DNA of 64,000 bases. It comes from Fibrobacterota bacterium. GTDB lineage: Bacteria; Fibrobacterota; Chitinivibrionia; Chitinivibrionales; FEN-1185. The position numbers and the translations under genes were made by a program. The notes below the pieces were generated by a model, which saw only the letters and a list, made by a program, of their open reading frames with translations, was not told the origin of the DNA and ran no database searches. The stretch lies in NCBI GenBank assembly GCA_003165595.1, contig PLWQ01000040.1:1-64000 (forward strand), written 5' to 3'. Within the stretch, counting starts at the first letter, position 1. Every line of letters begins with the position of its first letter. Positions 36,301 through 45,160 of the stretch are shown here, one piece after another.

Positions 36301-38403
36301 AATGCGCATGGTCGGGCCGGATTCATTGGTTTCGAAAGTCGCACGAAGCGCATCGTGCCGCTCCACCACACGCTCAATTGCGGTATGGGCGAGGCCCTGG
36401 TCGAATGGGCCGGAAATTTCAAAACAGGTGGAAAGATTGAACGCGCGGCTTTCCGGTTCCAACCCGCATAAGAACAACAGTCGCGACTGGGATGGGGACA
36501 GCGGAATTCCAATCGTTTGTTCCGAGCAAACAGGCCCGGCCGCGGTTTGAGACAGGCCGGTCCTTTTCATTTCCAATAATAATTTGTCAATGGTGGCGGC
36601 ATTATAAAAAACGGAAAGCGGAACATCGACCCCGAACGACTCTTTCACGCGGGACACGAGGTGTATTGCAAGAAGCGAGTGACCGCCTTTTTGGAAAAAA
36701 TCATCATCGATTCCAAGGGACGAGACGTCAAGCAATCGCTTCCAGATTTCCGCCATTTTTATTTCGTCTGATGTTTGAGGCGCAATGGATTGTTTGTTTG
36801 CCACGGATAAGAATGCTTTTTGCTGCAATGTTTTCCGGTCTGTTTTTCCGGAAGCGGTAAGGGGCATTGCATCCAATTCGACAAAATAGTGCGGCACCAT
36901 GGATCCGGGTAAAAACGATTTGCAATGATCACGCAATTCGGTTTCGGATAGTAAACCGCGTTGCTGTAAAACGAAATAGGCGACGAGCCGCAGGTCATCC
37001 TTTGCGAATTCCCTGCAAAGCACCGCGCAGTGGCTGATTTCATTTCTGGCAAGCATCACATTTTCTATTTCTGCAAGCTCAATGCGCTGGCCCCGGATTT
37101 TAACCTGATTGTCTTTGCGGCCGATGTATTCGATGGCGCCGTCGGACAAATACCTGCATATGTCGCCGGTCCTGTAAAGCCGCGCGCCGTGCGCATTTGA
37201 AAACGGGTCCGGGAGAAAAACTTCTTTTGTCAGGTTCGGCAGGTTCACATAGCCGCGCGCGACGCCGATGCCGCCGATGTAAAGCTCGCCTTCGATGCCC
37301 ACCGGTACCGGGCGCATAGCAGGGTCAAGGATATAAAGCCGGATATTGGCTATGGGCCGGCCTATGGGTACGATTTGCCTTTCATCGTTCTTGCGGCATT
37401 CCCAAAACGACACATCGACTGACGCTTCGGTAGGCCCGTACAGGTTGAAAAGCGGGCAAGTTACTCGTGAGAAGAAACGTTGCTGCAGAGCATAGGTAAG
37501 CGCTTCACCGCTGCAAATCACCCGTTTAAGGGAATGCAGTTCCGGCACGTCGCCCTGCTCAAGAAAAACACGCAACATGGACGGCACGAAATGCGCGATA
37601 GTGATTGCATTGTCCCGTATCGCGGCAACAAGGTACGACGGATCGCGATGGCCTCCGGGCTCCGCGATCACAAGGCGCGCGCCGGTCATGAGCGGCCAGA
37701 AGAATTCCCAGACCGATACATCGAATGAATAGGGCGTTTTTTGCAGTACACTGTCCGCCTCATTCAGTACAAAGCGATCTTGCATCCACAACAAACGATT
37801 TACAATACCGATATGAGTATTGATCACGCCTTTGGGAGTACCGGTTGATCCGCTTGTGTAAATCACGTACGCGGCATTGTGCGGGCCGGCAACGGAAGGA
37901 AGGTCCGAATCGGGAAACCCGGCCAACGCGTTACTGTTTATGGTGTAAACAAAAACGTTTTTAATCTGCCGGAGTTTGGTTTCGCACGGTGCATGTGTAA
38001 GGACCAATGAAGCACCTGAATCCTTCAGGATGTACCCTCGGCGGTCTTCCGGATACTCCGGATCGATGGGAACATACGCGCCTCCGGCTTTTAAGACCGC
38101 CAACAAGGCGATCACCATTTCCAAAGACCGCTCGAAGCACACGCCGACCAAGGATTCGGCTCCAACTCCGTTTTTGCGTAAAAAATGCGCCAGGCGATTG
38201 GCGCAATCGTTAAGCTGTTTATACGTTAGTGGTTGATCGCGAAATAAAAGCGCCACGCCATCGGGTGTGCGGCGCACCTGGTCTTCGATGAATTGGTGCA
38301 AAGGCCGGTTGAGCGGATAATCCGCAAAGGTATCGTTCCAGGCCAGAGGGACCAACCCTCCGGCCGGAACAGTTCCGGATACGACATCGCCGTTACTATT
38401 CAC
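33355..38403 (-). CDS. Two-module NRPS, A-T-C-A-T, predicted Ser-Gly
   Basis: The 1682-residue enzyme has: adenylation domain 1 (~25-530; YTSGSTGTPKG, NLYGPTEAS, YRTGD); carrier domain 1 (GGHSLL, Ser576); condensation domain (~630-1060; HHIVSDG at 761-767); adenylation domain 2 (~1085-1570); carrier domain 2 (GGHSLL, Ser1621); and a basic tail. It has no thioesterase or reductase. Aligned by eye to the GrsA PheA pocket, A1 reads D228 V229 W232 H271 I296 S298 L321 V329 D330 K520, the serine type. A2 reads D1280 I1281 L1284 Q1323 L1346 G1348 M1370 V1378 W1379 K1564, the glycine type. Start GTG follows GGAGAGAAG and overlaps the preceding glycosyltransferase by eight bases. Carrier activation could come from the Sfp-type gene at 53839. 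Confidence 0.9.
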   Translation of the reverse strand: MNSNGDVVSGTVPAGGLVPLAWNDTFADYPLNRPLHQFIEDQVRRTPDGVALLFRDQPLTYKQLNDCANRLAHFLRKNGVGAESLVGVCFERSLEMVIALLAVLKAGGAYVPIDPEYPEDRRGYILKDSGASLVLTHAPCETKLRQIKNVFVYTINSNALAGFPDSDLPSVAGPHNAAYVIYTSGSTGTPKGVINTHIGIVNRLLWMQDRFVLNEADSVLQKTPYSFDVSVWEFFWPLMTGARLVIAEPGGHRDPSYLVAAIRDNAITIAHFVPSMLRVFLEQGDVPELHSLKRVICSGEALTYALQQRFFSRVTCPLFNLYGPTEASVDVSFWECRKNDERQIVPIGRPIANIRLYILDPAMRPVPVGIEGELYIGGIGVARGYVNLPNLTKEVFLPDPFSNAHGARLYRTGDICRYLSDGAIEYIGRKDNQVKIRGQRIELAEIENVMLARNEISHCAVLCREFAKDDLRLVAYFVLQQRGLLSETELRDHCKSFLPGSMVPHYFVELDAMPLTASGKTDRKTLQQKAFLSVANKQSIAPQTSDEIKMAEIWKRLLDVSSLGIDDDFFQKGGHSLLAIHLVSRVKESFGVDVPLSVFYNAATIDKLLLEMKRTGLSQTAAGPVCSEQTIGIPLSPSQSRLLFLCGLEPESRAFNLSTCFEISGPFDQGLAHTAIERVVERHDALRATFETNESGPTMRIHPTMLFEFETIDCASGARDCWTKEIITRSMRPYDLSAGPLLRILIVRIAQDRRIMAVMTHHIVSDGWSMGVFVRDFSHFYYSLTNTTQPDLPGMPCRFADYTAWQSLRPQVIGQATREYWEQQLSMPLPILELPADRPRPSSVSYAGSSVFFKMPAEVRSGLERLCRDERTTIFTALLGVFYVLLSRYSGHSDIIIGSPTANRESPDLENLFGFFLNMAPMRIRGKNDLTFRQLVRNIDNVVRDGIIHHSISFDSLVEIIKPKRDFGHAPVFQVMFAFENYSMQAQSANGTSMRFLPVDRGATEFDLSLYIWPEQENLACMFEYSVDLFDHDTIERMAAHFANIAMAVAANADTPNCSIPMLSQNERSVILDQWNDTKRPFPRDMCAHQWFTSQAAQTPSAVAVACGGRKYSYKQLDEASTVVASMLLRNGVRGGDLVGLCMERSFDMVAALVGILKSGAAYVPLDPNYPTERLAYMIEDAGLKLIVSDETTMSAVTFARSTIHVLTVHSLESGMPSCAAISVSPAQTAYIIYTSGSTGKPKGVRIPHSAVVNFLCSMTREPGIAPTDIVMAVTTLSFDISVLEILLPLSCGACTVIVDHETSRDAMQLAELIATSNVTVMQGTPSTWRLLCAAGWNGSPALKALCGGEPLPHDLLRDLFPKVKELWNMYGPTETTVWSSCCRITGTQAPVLIGRPIANTTMYILDSAMQPVPIGVLGELYIGGAGLALGYHNRPELTGQRFLTSPFSDGNIYKTGDLARYRHDGSLECMGRIDSQVKIRGFRIELGEIENVMLSHANVRHCAAVCKEFSPGDTRLIAFYVLKQRGSMTVTDIRNHCKSFLPDYMVPQHYVEMDAMPLTPAGKTDRKSLQVPMENPAENKPARSEPYTAGEIYLAGVWKQALRVDKVSAQDNFFDIGGHSLLSMSVITKIKNETGVEIHPRAMMLNTLKQIAENHDLRKKAEKTESSSIKKIGKLFKRKNQ

Positions 38404-39628
38404 GAAATTCTTCTCTCCGGGTTTTGCTTACTAATTCATCGATCAGCCCGCATAGCTTTTTGCCCATTGCTTCCCAGGAATACTTTTTTGCAAGGGTTAT
38501 GCAATTACTTATATAGGAAGTATAGCATTCCTCGGATGAATCGAGAAGGGTTTCAACTGCCGTGATCAAGTCGGTTTTCGATTCCGCGATGATCCCGTGT
38601 TGGCCGGAGACCATGTCGATGCCCGCAGCACCTTCTGCATTGGTGACCACCGGCGTTCCCACGCTCAAGGACTCCAGGAACTTGTTCTTGATGCCGCCGC
38701 CGGAAAACATGGGCGCAAGGAACAGCTTTGCATCTGTCAAGAATGGATAGATGTCTTCGACTTCACCCACGAAATCGACACCCTCGATGCCGGCGATTTT
38801 TTCCTTCAGCGAAGCGGATGAATTGCGGCCGATGATGCGAAACCGGGCATTCGGATATTTCTGATGAATAGAGGGCCAGATATTTTCAAGGCTGTACAGG
38901 AGGGATGTGATATTCGGGCGATAATCGAGGAAGCCCAGGAACACAACAACGGCGGACTTGAACTTGTTGAGGCAAAATCCGGCGTCAACAGTATTGGCCG
39001 GGACAGACGTGCCGTTTGGAAGAACAAGGATCTTGTTTTTCGGCAGGGTCCTGGAAATAGAGGCGGCGTCGGCGGATGTCGTTGCTAAAAGATAGACATC
39101 GTGAGGCAGGAAAGCACGATGGAATTTGTTAACATAGGCTACATCAAAACGGTTCTTGAGCAGTTGCACCGGGGAGGAAATGTTCCTGATGCCCGCCTCA
39201 ATATGCCTTACCGTGGAATCGCAGAGGTCGCACAGTCTTATTGCTGTTTTATCAAGGTCGCCGTATCCGGAAAAGGCATCGAGCCCGAAATAGACGGACG
39301 CATCGTATGCGCCGGCGTCCTTTCCAAGCAGCTCCCGGAAACCCGGATAAAAACAGCAGTCGGGAACAAAGACTTTTGTCCGGTCCGGTCTCAGGAACGA
39401 CCGCAGGTAACCAAGATTGGAAAAAGCCGGACGGAAAGGAATCTCCGGGGAATTGCCGCAAAGTTCGGCTTCGGGAAACCGGGCGCGCAGCAATGCCGTG
39501 TTGCCGGGCGCGAAAATTGACAATCGATATTTCCTGGAAAGCTCGTGCAGAAACCCCATGTACCGCACCGGCCACCCGGAGGTCATTCCCCTAAAAGGCT
39601 CATTGAGAACGATCTTGAGTTTGTGCAC
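38396..39628 (-). CDS. Glycosyltransferase, GT4 family (exosortase-locus type)
   Basis: The 410-residue enzyme has an N-terminal EPFRGMTSGWPVRYMGFLHE, a middle RLCDLCDSTVRHIEA, and the GT4 C-terminal domain: AVVVFLGFLDYRPNITSLLY, FRIIGRNSSASLKEKIAGI, VEDIYPFLTDAKLFLAPM, GGGIKNKFLESLSVGTPVV. The closing GGGIKNKFLE...GTPVV is the form typical of the stp-like sugar transferases of exosortase loci. Its 3' end overlaps the NRPS start by eight bases, so the two are co-translated. That link suggests the peptide is made with the glycan and not separately. Confidence 0.85.
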   Translation of the reverse strand: MHKLKIVLNEPFRGMTSGWPVRYMGFLHELSRKYRLSIFAPGNTALLRARFPEAELCGNSPEIPFRPAFSNLGYLRSFLRPDRTKVFVPDCCFYPGFRELLGKDAGAYDASVYFGLDAFSGYGDLDKTAIRLCDLCDSTVRHIEAGIRNISSPVQLLKNRFDVAYVNKFHRAFLPHDVYLLATTSADAASISRTLPKNKILVLPNGTSVPANTVDAGFCLNKFKSAVVVFLGFLDYRPNITSLLYSLENIWPSIHQKYPNARFRIIGRNSSASLKEKIAGIEGVDFVGEVEDIYPFLTDAKLFLAPMFSGGGIKNKFLESLSVGTPVVTNAEGAAGIDMVSGQHGIIAESKTDLITAVETLLDSSEECYTSYISNCITLAKKYSWEAMGKKLCGLIDELVSKTRREEFRE

Positions 39629-39637
39629 AAATGTTCC

Positions 39638-40168
39638 CTAATGAAGTTCGATTTTCCCGACGTCAAACACCGTGGGCGTGTCTGCTTTGCCGGTAAAAAA
39701 AACCACCAGGCTGATGCGGGAAATGTCAAGACGCCTGTTCGCGGGCGACGTCAGGCCGCCCGAAAGCGGCAATTCGCAGGCTGTCCAGGTTGTATCGACA
39801 TCGAATGGTTTTTCGAACCTGTTGGCATACACATATTCGCCCCGGCCGTCCCAGATGGAAAGCACAAAGTGAGAACCCTGCCTCCGCGCCCGGGTCGTGA
39901 TGCCCAGCGTCTTGTAGTGCCCCCAGTTTCCGTTGAGCCACGGTAGCGTGATTCCAGGATAGGCTTTTTTGGGGAAAGCCGTGACTTCAAGGAAATCGCC
40001 GGATCGGGAATCGTGTCCCTTGGAAAATGTCTGATGGCATTCCCATTCCGGCAGTTTTGCCGTGTCGAAGTGAGAATAGTCCGCAACAGTGCACTCCACC
40101 CTATGGTTGCACGAGCAGCAGAGGAGGTACAGCGCGATTACCAAGAGAAGGTTCCCTGAGACGTTCAT
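39638..40168 (-). CDS. Putative lipoprotein, carbohydrate-binding-like
   Basis: The 176-residue protein has a short hydrophobic signal (LLLVIALYLLCCSC). A Ser-Cys pair near residue 19-20 could be a weak lipobox. The rest is predicted beta-rich: WLNGNWGHYKTLGITTRARR, SHFVLSIWDGRGEYVYANRF, TWTACELPL, ISRISLVVFFTGK, a pattern of jelly-roll carbohydrate-binding domains. I do not recognise the family. It ends nine bases before the glycosyltransferase start at 39628 in the same direction, so it is in the operon and may hold or guide the polymer in the periplasm. Confidence 0.55.
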   Translation of the reverse strand: MNVSGNLLLVIALYLLCCSCNHRVECTVADYSHFDTAKLPEWECHQTFSKGHDSRSGDFLEVTAFPKKAYPGITLPWLNGNWGHYKTLGITTRARRQGSHFVLSIWDGRGEYVYANRFEKPFDVDTTWTACELPLSGGLTSPANRRLDISRISLVVFFTGKADTPTVFDVGKIELH

Positions 40169-40521
40169 GGATTAAATTTCCTTCCGCGGCAAACCAGCGA
40201 TTTCCCCACATGTTTTGAACCGTTTTGAAAACGTCACTTTTCTCCAAGGTGCAATTTTGTAACCAAGGGTTTCTTACATCTCTTCCCCTGACAAACAGGT
40301 CTCACGAGAACCGCCAAGCACACCTTAAAGGATGGTTCTGCGACTGCCGTCTTGACTATTGTGAAAAATACTTCTGCCACGCGCCAGGCAGGACTGGAGA
40401 GTGCGCAGAGCGCAGGGCCACCTGACCGCGGCCGCAGGCCATAGCGGCAGGGGGCACCGAGGCCAACAGGCCGAGCTCGCAAGGAGGGCCGCCGCCGCAA
40501 AGCGGCGGGGCGCCCATTGCC
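40169..40521. other. Intergenic region with GC-rich repeat
   Basis: No gene is visible in this 353-base gap. Its left half is unremarkable. Its right half is the repeat at 40405-40516. Confidence 0.55.
40405..40516 (+). repeat. GC-rich dispersed element, copy 1
   Basis: It shares GGCACCGAGGCC and ACAGGCCGAGC, a following GGAGGGCCG, and a closing CGCCCAT...GCC with 49590-49722 in the same orientation. A part recurs inverted at 48695-48855. The segment CCGCCGCCGC...GCGGCGGGGCG makes a hairpin. It has no coding sense. Confidence 0.65.
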
Positions 40522-41364
40522 TTATCTCGATATCGCCTTTGACAAATGAAACACCATTATCTCCGGCGGCACGCCAAACCGAATCGGCAGAAAACTTTCC
40601 CCAACGCCGCTCGTGACGGCCATAACTGTTTTGTCCAGATGAAATACGCCGCTCACATGCTGCTGGTCGACTGCGGGGTCGAACCTGTGGAGAAACGGCC
40701 TTGCGAAGAACACCTGGCCGCCATGCGTGTGGCCGGAGCAGATAAGATCGAACCGGTGTATCTGGTTGGCCGTCAATTTGTACCCGCTGTGCAGCAGAAG
40801 GATATTATACCACGGCGGCGGGGCCGGTTGCAAAACAAGCGTGTCATCGAGTTTCGTCACCGGATCGTCCAAACCCACTATCCGGAAGCCGAGATCGGGA
40901 AGGTCGAGGACTTGGTTTCGCAGGATGGAGCCGGGAATGGTTGCGAGGCGGTCCTGGGGGTAACGCAGAAAACAATAGATGCACTGCCGCGATCTGCATA
41001 TGTCCGTGTTTCCCAACACCATCACGGTCTTTCCATACCGGGCGATCTCGTTTAATTTGTCAATTGAATATTGCGTAGGAGCGTGGTACGAGGAAAAATC
41101 GCCGCCGATGAGAATGAGGTCGGGGCGGATTCTGCCGAGCTCGCGAAAAAGTTTTTGTTCGACCCCTTTTCGCATCGGAAGATGGAGATCGGCCATAAAG
41201 ACGATGGTGCGGTTTTTCGCAAGGGACGGTACTGTCGCGTCTACGGTTCTCACCACCATGAAGTCGGGCTCGATTTTCCAGGCATAGAGCAGGACAAGGA
41301 CCGGAAAAAGGCCGCATGCCGCAACAAACAATCGAAGCGGCTTATTTGAGATAATTCTGAACAT
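40522..41364 (-). CDS. Membrane-anchored metallophosphoesterase
   Basis: The ~280-residue protein has an N-terminal membrane anchor (LFVAACGLFPVLVLLYAW) and a full calcineurin-like metal site: FMADLHLP (D, H), IGGDFSS (D), LGNTDICRS (N with D in the GNH position), LLLHSG (H) and SGHTHGGQ (H, H). It resembles the YkuE/LpxG-type enzymes that hydrolyse UDP-diacylglucosamine or related phosphoesters. ATG at 41364 (MFRIISNK) is chosen; it overlaps the exosortase 3' end by 23 bases, so it is translated with it. Its role in the EPS pathway is unknown. Confidence 0.8.
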   Translation of the reverse strand: MFRIISNKPLRLFVAACGLFPVLVLLYAWKIEPDFMVVRTVDATVPSLAKNRTIVFMADLHLPMRKGVEQKLFRELGRIRPDLILIGGDFSSYHAPTQYSIDKLNEIARYGKTVMVLGNTDICRSRQCIYCFLRYPQDRLATIPGSILRNQVLDLPDLGFRIVGLDDPVTKLDDTLVLQPAPPPWYNILLLHSGYKLTANQIHRFDLICSGHTHGGQVFFARPFLHRFDPAVDQQHVSGVFHLDKTVMAVTSGVGESFLPIRFGVPPEIMVFHLSKAISR

Positions 41365-42874
41365 AGGGGGATATCGCAGCCGCAAAGGAGGTCATTGTTT
41401 CTTCGACCTGCCGGGAGTCGCCGCTTCCCGCGGAAACGGCGACAAACGCGGCGTTGTTGCGTTTTTCCTTCACTGTGGTGAGGATGACGGCCTTTCTTGC
41501 CCCGGCGACGGTTGGATATATTCTTCCGTCAACCACGCTCCAGCTCAGGGTAGAGGCCGGCTGTTTCCCAAAGGTCTCGTCCAAGAGCCGTGCCTTGACA
41601 AGGGAAGAAGGTGCAACCGGAATTTCAACCCACTTTTCGCTGTTTCCAAAGGAATTGAATTGTACGCTCGACATTCTCTTCCAGGTGTTCTGGACGTCGA
41701 ACCGGGCGATAAAAAGGGTGATCTCCGCGCCGCTTTCGCCATGGTAGGAGCGGCACAGGACTGCTTCCGGCTTTCCCATGTAGAACGATATCATGCCGCA
41801 CAGCGGAGACCCGGACCCCGGTTCCGCGTCCCATCCGGCAAGATGAGATGGGAAATCCGCTAGGCTCTCCGCGTAGTGCACGGGTCGGGCTTCCGCGAAT
41901 TTGGCTGCGGCAAGCGTAAGCGCAAGCATGCAAAAGCAGCAAATCCAGGCCGGGATAATTGACGTTAGCGAATCCCGGTTCCCGATGATACCGTCGGGAA
42001 CCGCGGCCGGAGCATTGCCTTGCTTCCTTTCGATGTGCGCAAACAGCAGCGAGCAGAGGTACAGGAACAACAGCGCCAGCGGGTAGATAAACGGCATCCG
42101 GAGAATTTCGTGCGGACCGTGGATGGCGCTCTTGAGCCCGTTGTAGTTCCAGAGCGTCACCAGAACAATGCGGATCGTGTTGACAAACAATGCAAAGGGC
42201 AGCGTAAGGGCCAAAAGCGCGATGCGCGGCCACAGCGACTTGTGCATCATCACGCCGAGCGGAATTGCAAATGCGATGAGCGCGGTAAGCTGGCCTGCGC
42301 CGCTGCATTCCGACGCGACTTCCAGGACCGTGTACGGCAACCGCAGAAACCTGCCGTCGCGGAGAACCTGCAGCCCGCCGGCGTTCACCAGAACCTGGGT
42401 GAGCGTTGCCGAGGCGTATTGCATAAACACCGCCACGGGCGCCATGGCCCTCTCCACAAACGAGGTGGTGAGCACGAGGTATCCGAGCGGGAACAACAGC
42501 GCCTTTAGCCATGCGTTCCCTAAAAGCAACGATATGCACCCGGCTGCAAGGAAGAGCAGGCCGGCTTCGATGAAGAAATCGATGATGCATACCTTCCACA
42601 GCCAGAAGGCGAGGCACCCTGCGGCCACAAGCGCAATCCCCGCGCCGTACGACGGCCGCGGGCGCAAACGGAACAACTCCTTCCGCCTGCTCCAGGCGAA
42701 ACAGGCGCTCACCAGAACAATCAGGAATCGCCAATACTGTTCGAGGCGCAGCCATTGAAGGGAAAGCACCACTGTCCCGCTTGCAAAGATGTAGCCGAGC
42801 ATTGCGATAACGCAAGCGACGCAAAAGGCAAATCCAAGAAAGGCGGGTTTGGCCCGATCGGCGCGAAGATTCAT
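41342..42874 (-). CDS. xrtA: Exosortase fused to EpsI domain (XrtA type)
   Basis: The ~510-residue inner-membrane protease/transpeptidase acts on PEP-CTERM proteins. The N-terminal part has about eight membrane segments with the exosortase catalytic set: Cys in EVASECSGAGQLTALIA, Arg in NTIRIVLVTLW and His in IHGPHEILRMPFIYPLAL. The C-terminal ~200 residues are an EpsI domain (LAGWDAEPGSGSPL ... VLCRSYHGESGAEITLFIA ... SFGNSEKWVEIP), located outside the membrane. This fused form is known for XrtA. The start is uncertain: ATG at 42874 has a weak ribosome site, while TTG at 42904 has AAAGGA too close to it. It is divergent from prsK. The cargo proteins are at 1118, 47269 and 49820. Confidence 0.9.
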   Translation of the reverse strand: MNLRADRAKPAFLGFAFCVACVIAMLGYIFASGTVVLSLQWLRLEQYWRFLIVLVSACFAWSRRKELFRLRPRPSYGAGIALVAAGCLAFWLWKVCIIDFFIEAGLLFLAAGCISLLLGNAWLKALLFPLGYLVLTTSFVERAMAPVAVFMQYASATLTQVLVNAGGLQVLRDGRFLRLPYTVLEVASECSGAGQLTALIAFAIPLGVMMHKSLWPRIALLALTLPFALFVNTIRIVLVTLWNYNGLKSAIHGPHEILRMPFIYPLALLFLYLCSLLFAHIERKQGNAPAAVPDGIIGNRDSLTSIIPAWICCFCMLALTLAAAKFAEARPVHYAESLADFPSHLAGWDAEPGSGSPLCGMISFYMGKPEAVLCRSYHGESGAEITLFIARFDVQNTWKRMSSVQFNSFGNSEKWVEIPVAPSSLVKARLLDETFGKQPASTLSWSVVDGRIYPTVAGARKAVILTTVKEKRNNAAFVAVSAGSGDSRQVEETMTSFAAAISPYVQNYLK

Positions 42875-43012
42875 ACCCGAATAAAATACATGATTGACGA
42901 TCAAAATCCTTTACATGGAAAAACTATAAATTATTTTAATTGACTAACCATACGCCCGTCGCGTCCTCGCGGTTTTCGTTGTTCTTCCACCACTCGCCCG
43001 GCGCCGGAAGCT

Positions 43013-45160
43013 ATGTCTTTTTATCTTTTCCTGCTGCTGTCATTGGCGCTCAACGGCGTCTTGTGTCTGTTCGTTCGCTTTCGGCGCTACCGGTTGTCCC
43101 TTTTCCTGCCGTTATTCGGGCTGGCTTTCGTTTTCCCGCTTCAATCCTTTTTAGGGTCTGTTTTTTTTGACAGCGCACCGGGCGTGGGTGACGCTCCGTG
43201 GATACTGCGGTTGTATTGTTCTTCCTGCCTTGCTTCAACCGTGCTGCTCGCCTGGTTCATTCAGAACTTTTTCCGGGCGGGTGAGTCCAGACCGGCGGCC
43301 TCTTTTATGCGGCCCCCGTATTCCTTCGCCTTGCTCCTCGAAGCATGCGGCATACTCGCCGCCGCCGCCTGCCTGGTATTCCCGTTCTGCCGCCAGTTGA
43401 GGGTCACCACGGGCGTGCTTGCCGTTATCAATCCGCTTGGCGACGGAATTGTTTCCGTGCAGCTTGTTATTGTCGTGTATTCCATTTATGTTCTCGAGAA
43501 CACCTACCGTTTTGCGCAGGAGTACCAGAGAAAGATTGCACGGCTCAGTTTCCTGGGTTTGCTCGTCCTGCTCCTTTTCCAACTCTATTTTGCCGGGCAC
43601 TTGCTTTTGTATAGATTCCTTGACCGGAATATGGTTGTTGTCGCAGCCGTTGCATACGGCGTCACCTACCCCGTAATGCTTGCCGGCCTGCTGCGCTACC
43701 GGCTCGGCACGGAACGGATTTCCATTCCGCGCAACGCGGTTTTTTCCACGGTATCGCTCCTTCTTTCGGGCGCGGCTTTTACAGGCGTGGGGCTCACGGT
43801 GATCGTCTTCAAGAAATTGCATCTGGACTTCGGGTATTTCGAACAAACCCTGCTTGTCTTTACGCTCTGTCTGTTTGCCGTCCTCACCATCGGTTCCGGG
43901 ACCATGCGAAAGAGGATAGCGACTTTTATGAACAATTACTTCTATACGCAGAAGTTCGATTACCGGGAGCAGTTCTATAATCTTCACCGTTCCTACATGA
44001 CCGGTGAAAACGTTGAAATGTCCCTCACCGAAATAATCGAGAACATGAAATACGCGGCTGCCGCCGACGACGCCTTTATCTTCCTGCTCAATGATGCGGA
44101 CGGGAATCTGTACATGCACCAGAACAAGGAGAGTTCCACGGCGCCCGACTGCGTCATTGGCGGAGACAGCCGGATTGTCCGTGAATTGTCGAAATCCCTT
44201 CTGCCAATGGAGATCAAACCGGGGCCGTCCTCCGCCGCGGGCAAGGAGGATGAGACAGACGAGCTCCTGCACTCCAGGTTAAAGGCGGATATTCTTTTTC
44301 CGGTGGTCAACCGCGGTCAGCTGCTCGGCATCCTTGCGCTGCGCACCGGGAAAACGGCCCGGATCGGCATCGAGGAAACCGCCCTCATCGAGGCGTTTGC
44401 CAATTCCATCGGCGACGTGCTGTTTAAGAACAAGGTCCTCACCGAACGGGTGGAACGCAAGCAGTTCGAGTCGTTTTCCCATCTTTCGTCATTCATCGTG
44501 CACGACATCAAAAACCAGACCGCCACGCTGTCGCTGCTGGTGGGAAACGCGGGGAAGAACCTCAACAATCCCGATTTCCAGAAGAGCCTGCTCCTGTCCC
44601 TGCAGAGCTGCGCGTCCAGCCTCACCGCCCTTGTTGACAAACTCAAGTCGCCGCCCAGGCCCGATGCGCTCACGCTTCGGCTGCTTTCGGTGAACGCGGT
44701 GGTGGACCGGGTGATCGAGAATTCCGGTATGGCAACACTCGACACGGTCGCGCTCGTTCTGGAGAAGGGCGCCGTTCCCGACATCGAATGCGACGAAGAG
44801 TCGCTGTTCTACACGGTGAAGAACCTTGTGGTCAACGCCCTTGAGGCTATGAACAGGCGGGGAACCCTTTCGATCGTTACGGGGCCGCTTGTTCCGTCGG
44901 ATTCCAGGGTCCTCGACAGGTTCGACGTGGGCACGGATTTTTTGGCCCCGTTTCGCATCTATATCATGGTTTCGGATACCGGCTGCGGCATGACGCGGGA
45001 TTTTATGGAGAAGAAGCTGTTCCATCCGTTTGCCACCACAAAGGACAAGGGAATCGGAATAGGGCTGTATCAGTGCAAGACACTCATAGAAAAAATGAAT
45101 GGCAAAATCCTGTGCCGGTCGGAAAAAGGAAAAGGGTCGGATTTCTGCATTTTGTTGTAG
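43013..45160 (+). CDS. prsK: PEP-CTERM system histidine kinase PrsK
   Basis: The 715-residue sensor kinase has about eight membrane segments in residues 1-290 and a GAF-like domain at about 330-480 (DDAFIFLLNDADGNLYMHQN ... LFPVVNRGQLLGILALRTG). The atypical H-box SSFIVHDIKNQTATL follows, with phospho-acceptor His near 497. The ATPase domain has LVVNALEAMN (N-box), VSDTGCGMT (G1) and GIGIGLYQCKTLIEKMNGKI (G2). This HDIKNQ form with a multi-helix sensor is that of PrsK. The ATG follows GGAAG. PrsR lies 400 bases downstream. The signal sensed is unknown. Confidence 0.9.
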   Translation: MSFYLFLLLSLALNGVLCLFVRFRRYRLSLFLPLFGLAFVFPLQSFLGSVFFDSAPGVGDAPWILRLYCSSCLASTVLLAWFIQNFFRAGESRPAASFMRPPYSFALLLEACGILAAAACLVFPFCRQLRVTTGVLAVINPLGDGIVSVQLVIVVYSIYVLENTYRFAQEYQRKIARLSFLGLLVLLLFQLYFAGHLLLYRFLDRNMVVVAAVAYGVTYPVMLAGLLRYRLGTERISIPRNAVFSTVSLLLSGAAFTGVGLTVIVFKKLHLDFGYFEQTLLVFTLCLFAVLTIGSGTMRKRIATFMNNYFYTQKFDYREQFYNLHRSYMTGENVEMSLTEIIENMKYAAAADDAFIFLLNDADGNLYMHQNKESSTAPDCVIGGDSRIVRELSKSLLPMEIKPGPSSAAGKEDETDELLHSRLKADILFPVVNRGQLLGILALRTGKTARIGIEETALIEAFANSIGDVLFKNKVLTERVERKQFESFSHLSSFIVHDIKNQTATLSLLVGNAGKNLNNPDFQKSLLLSLQSCASSLTALVDKLKSPPRPDALTLRLLSVNAVVDRVIENSGMATLDTVALVLEKGAVPDIECDEESLFYTVKNLVVNALEAMNRRGTLSIVTGPLVPSDSRVLDRFDVGTDFLAPFRIYIMVSDTGCGMTRDFMEKKLFHPFATTKDKGIGIGLYQCKTLIEKMNGKILCRSEKGKGSDFCILL

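Noticed and set aside
33355-38403. NRPS as a siderophore enzyme
   Set aside because: No chain initiation acid domains, cyclisation, transporter or iron genes nearby. Its neighbours are EPS and exosortase genes.
41625-42824. 399-residue frame in another reading frame of the exosortase
   Set aside because: Arg-rich nonsense typical of a GC-rich shadow; the exosortase motifs are in the other frame.
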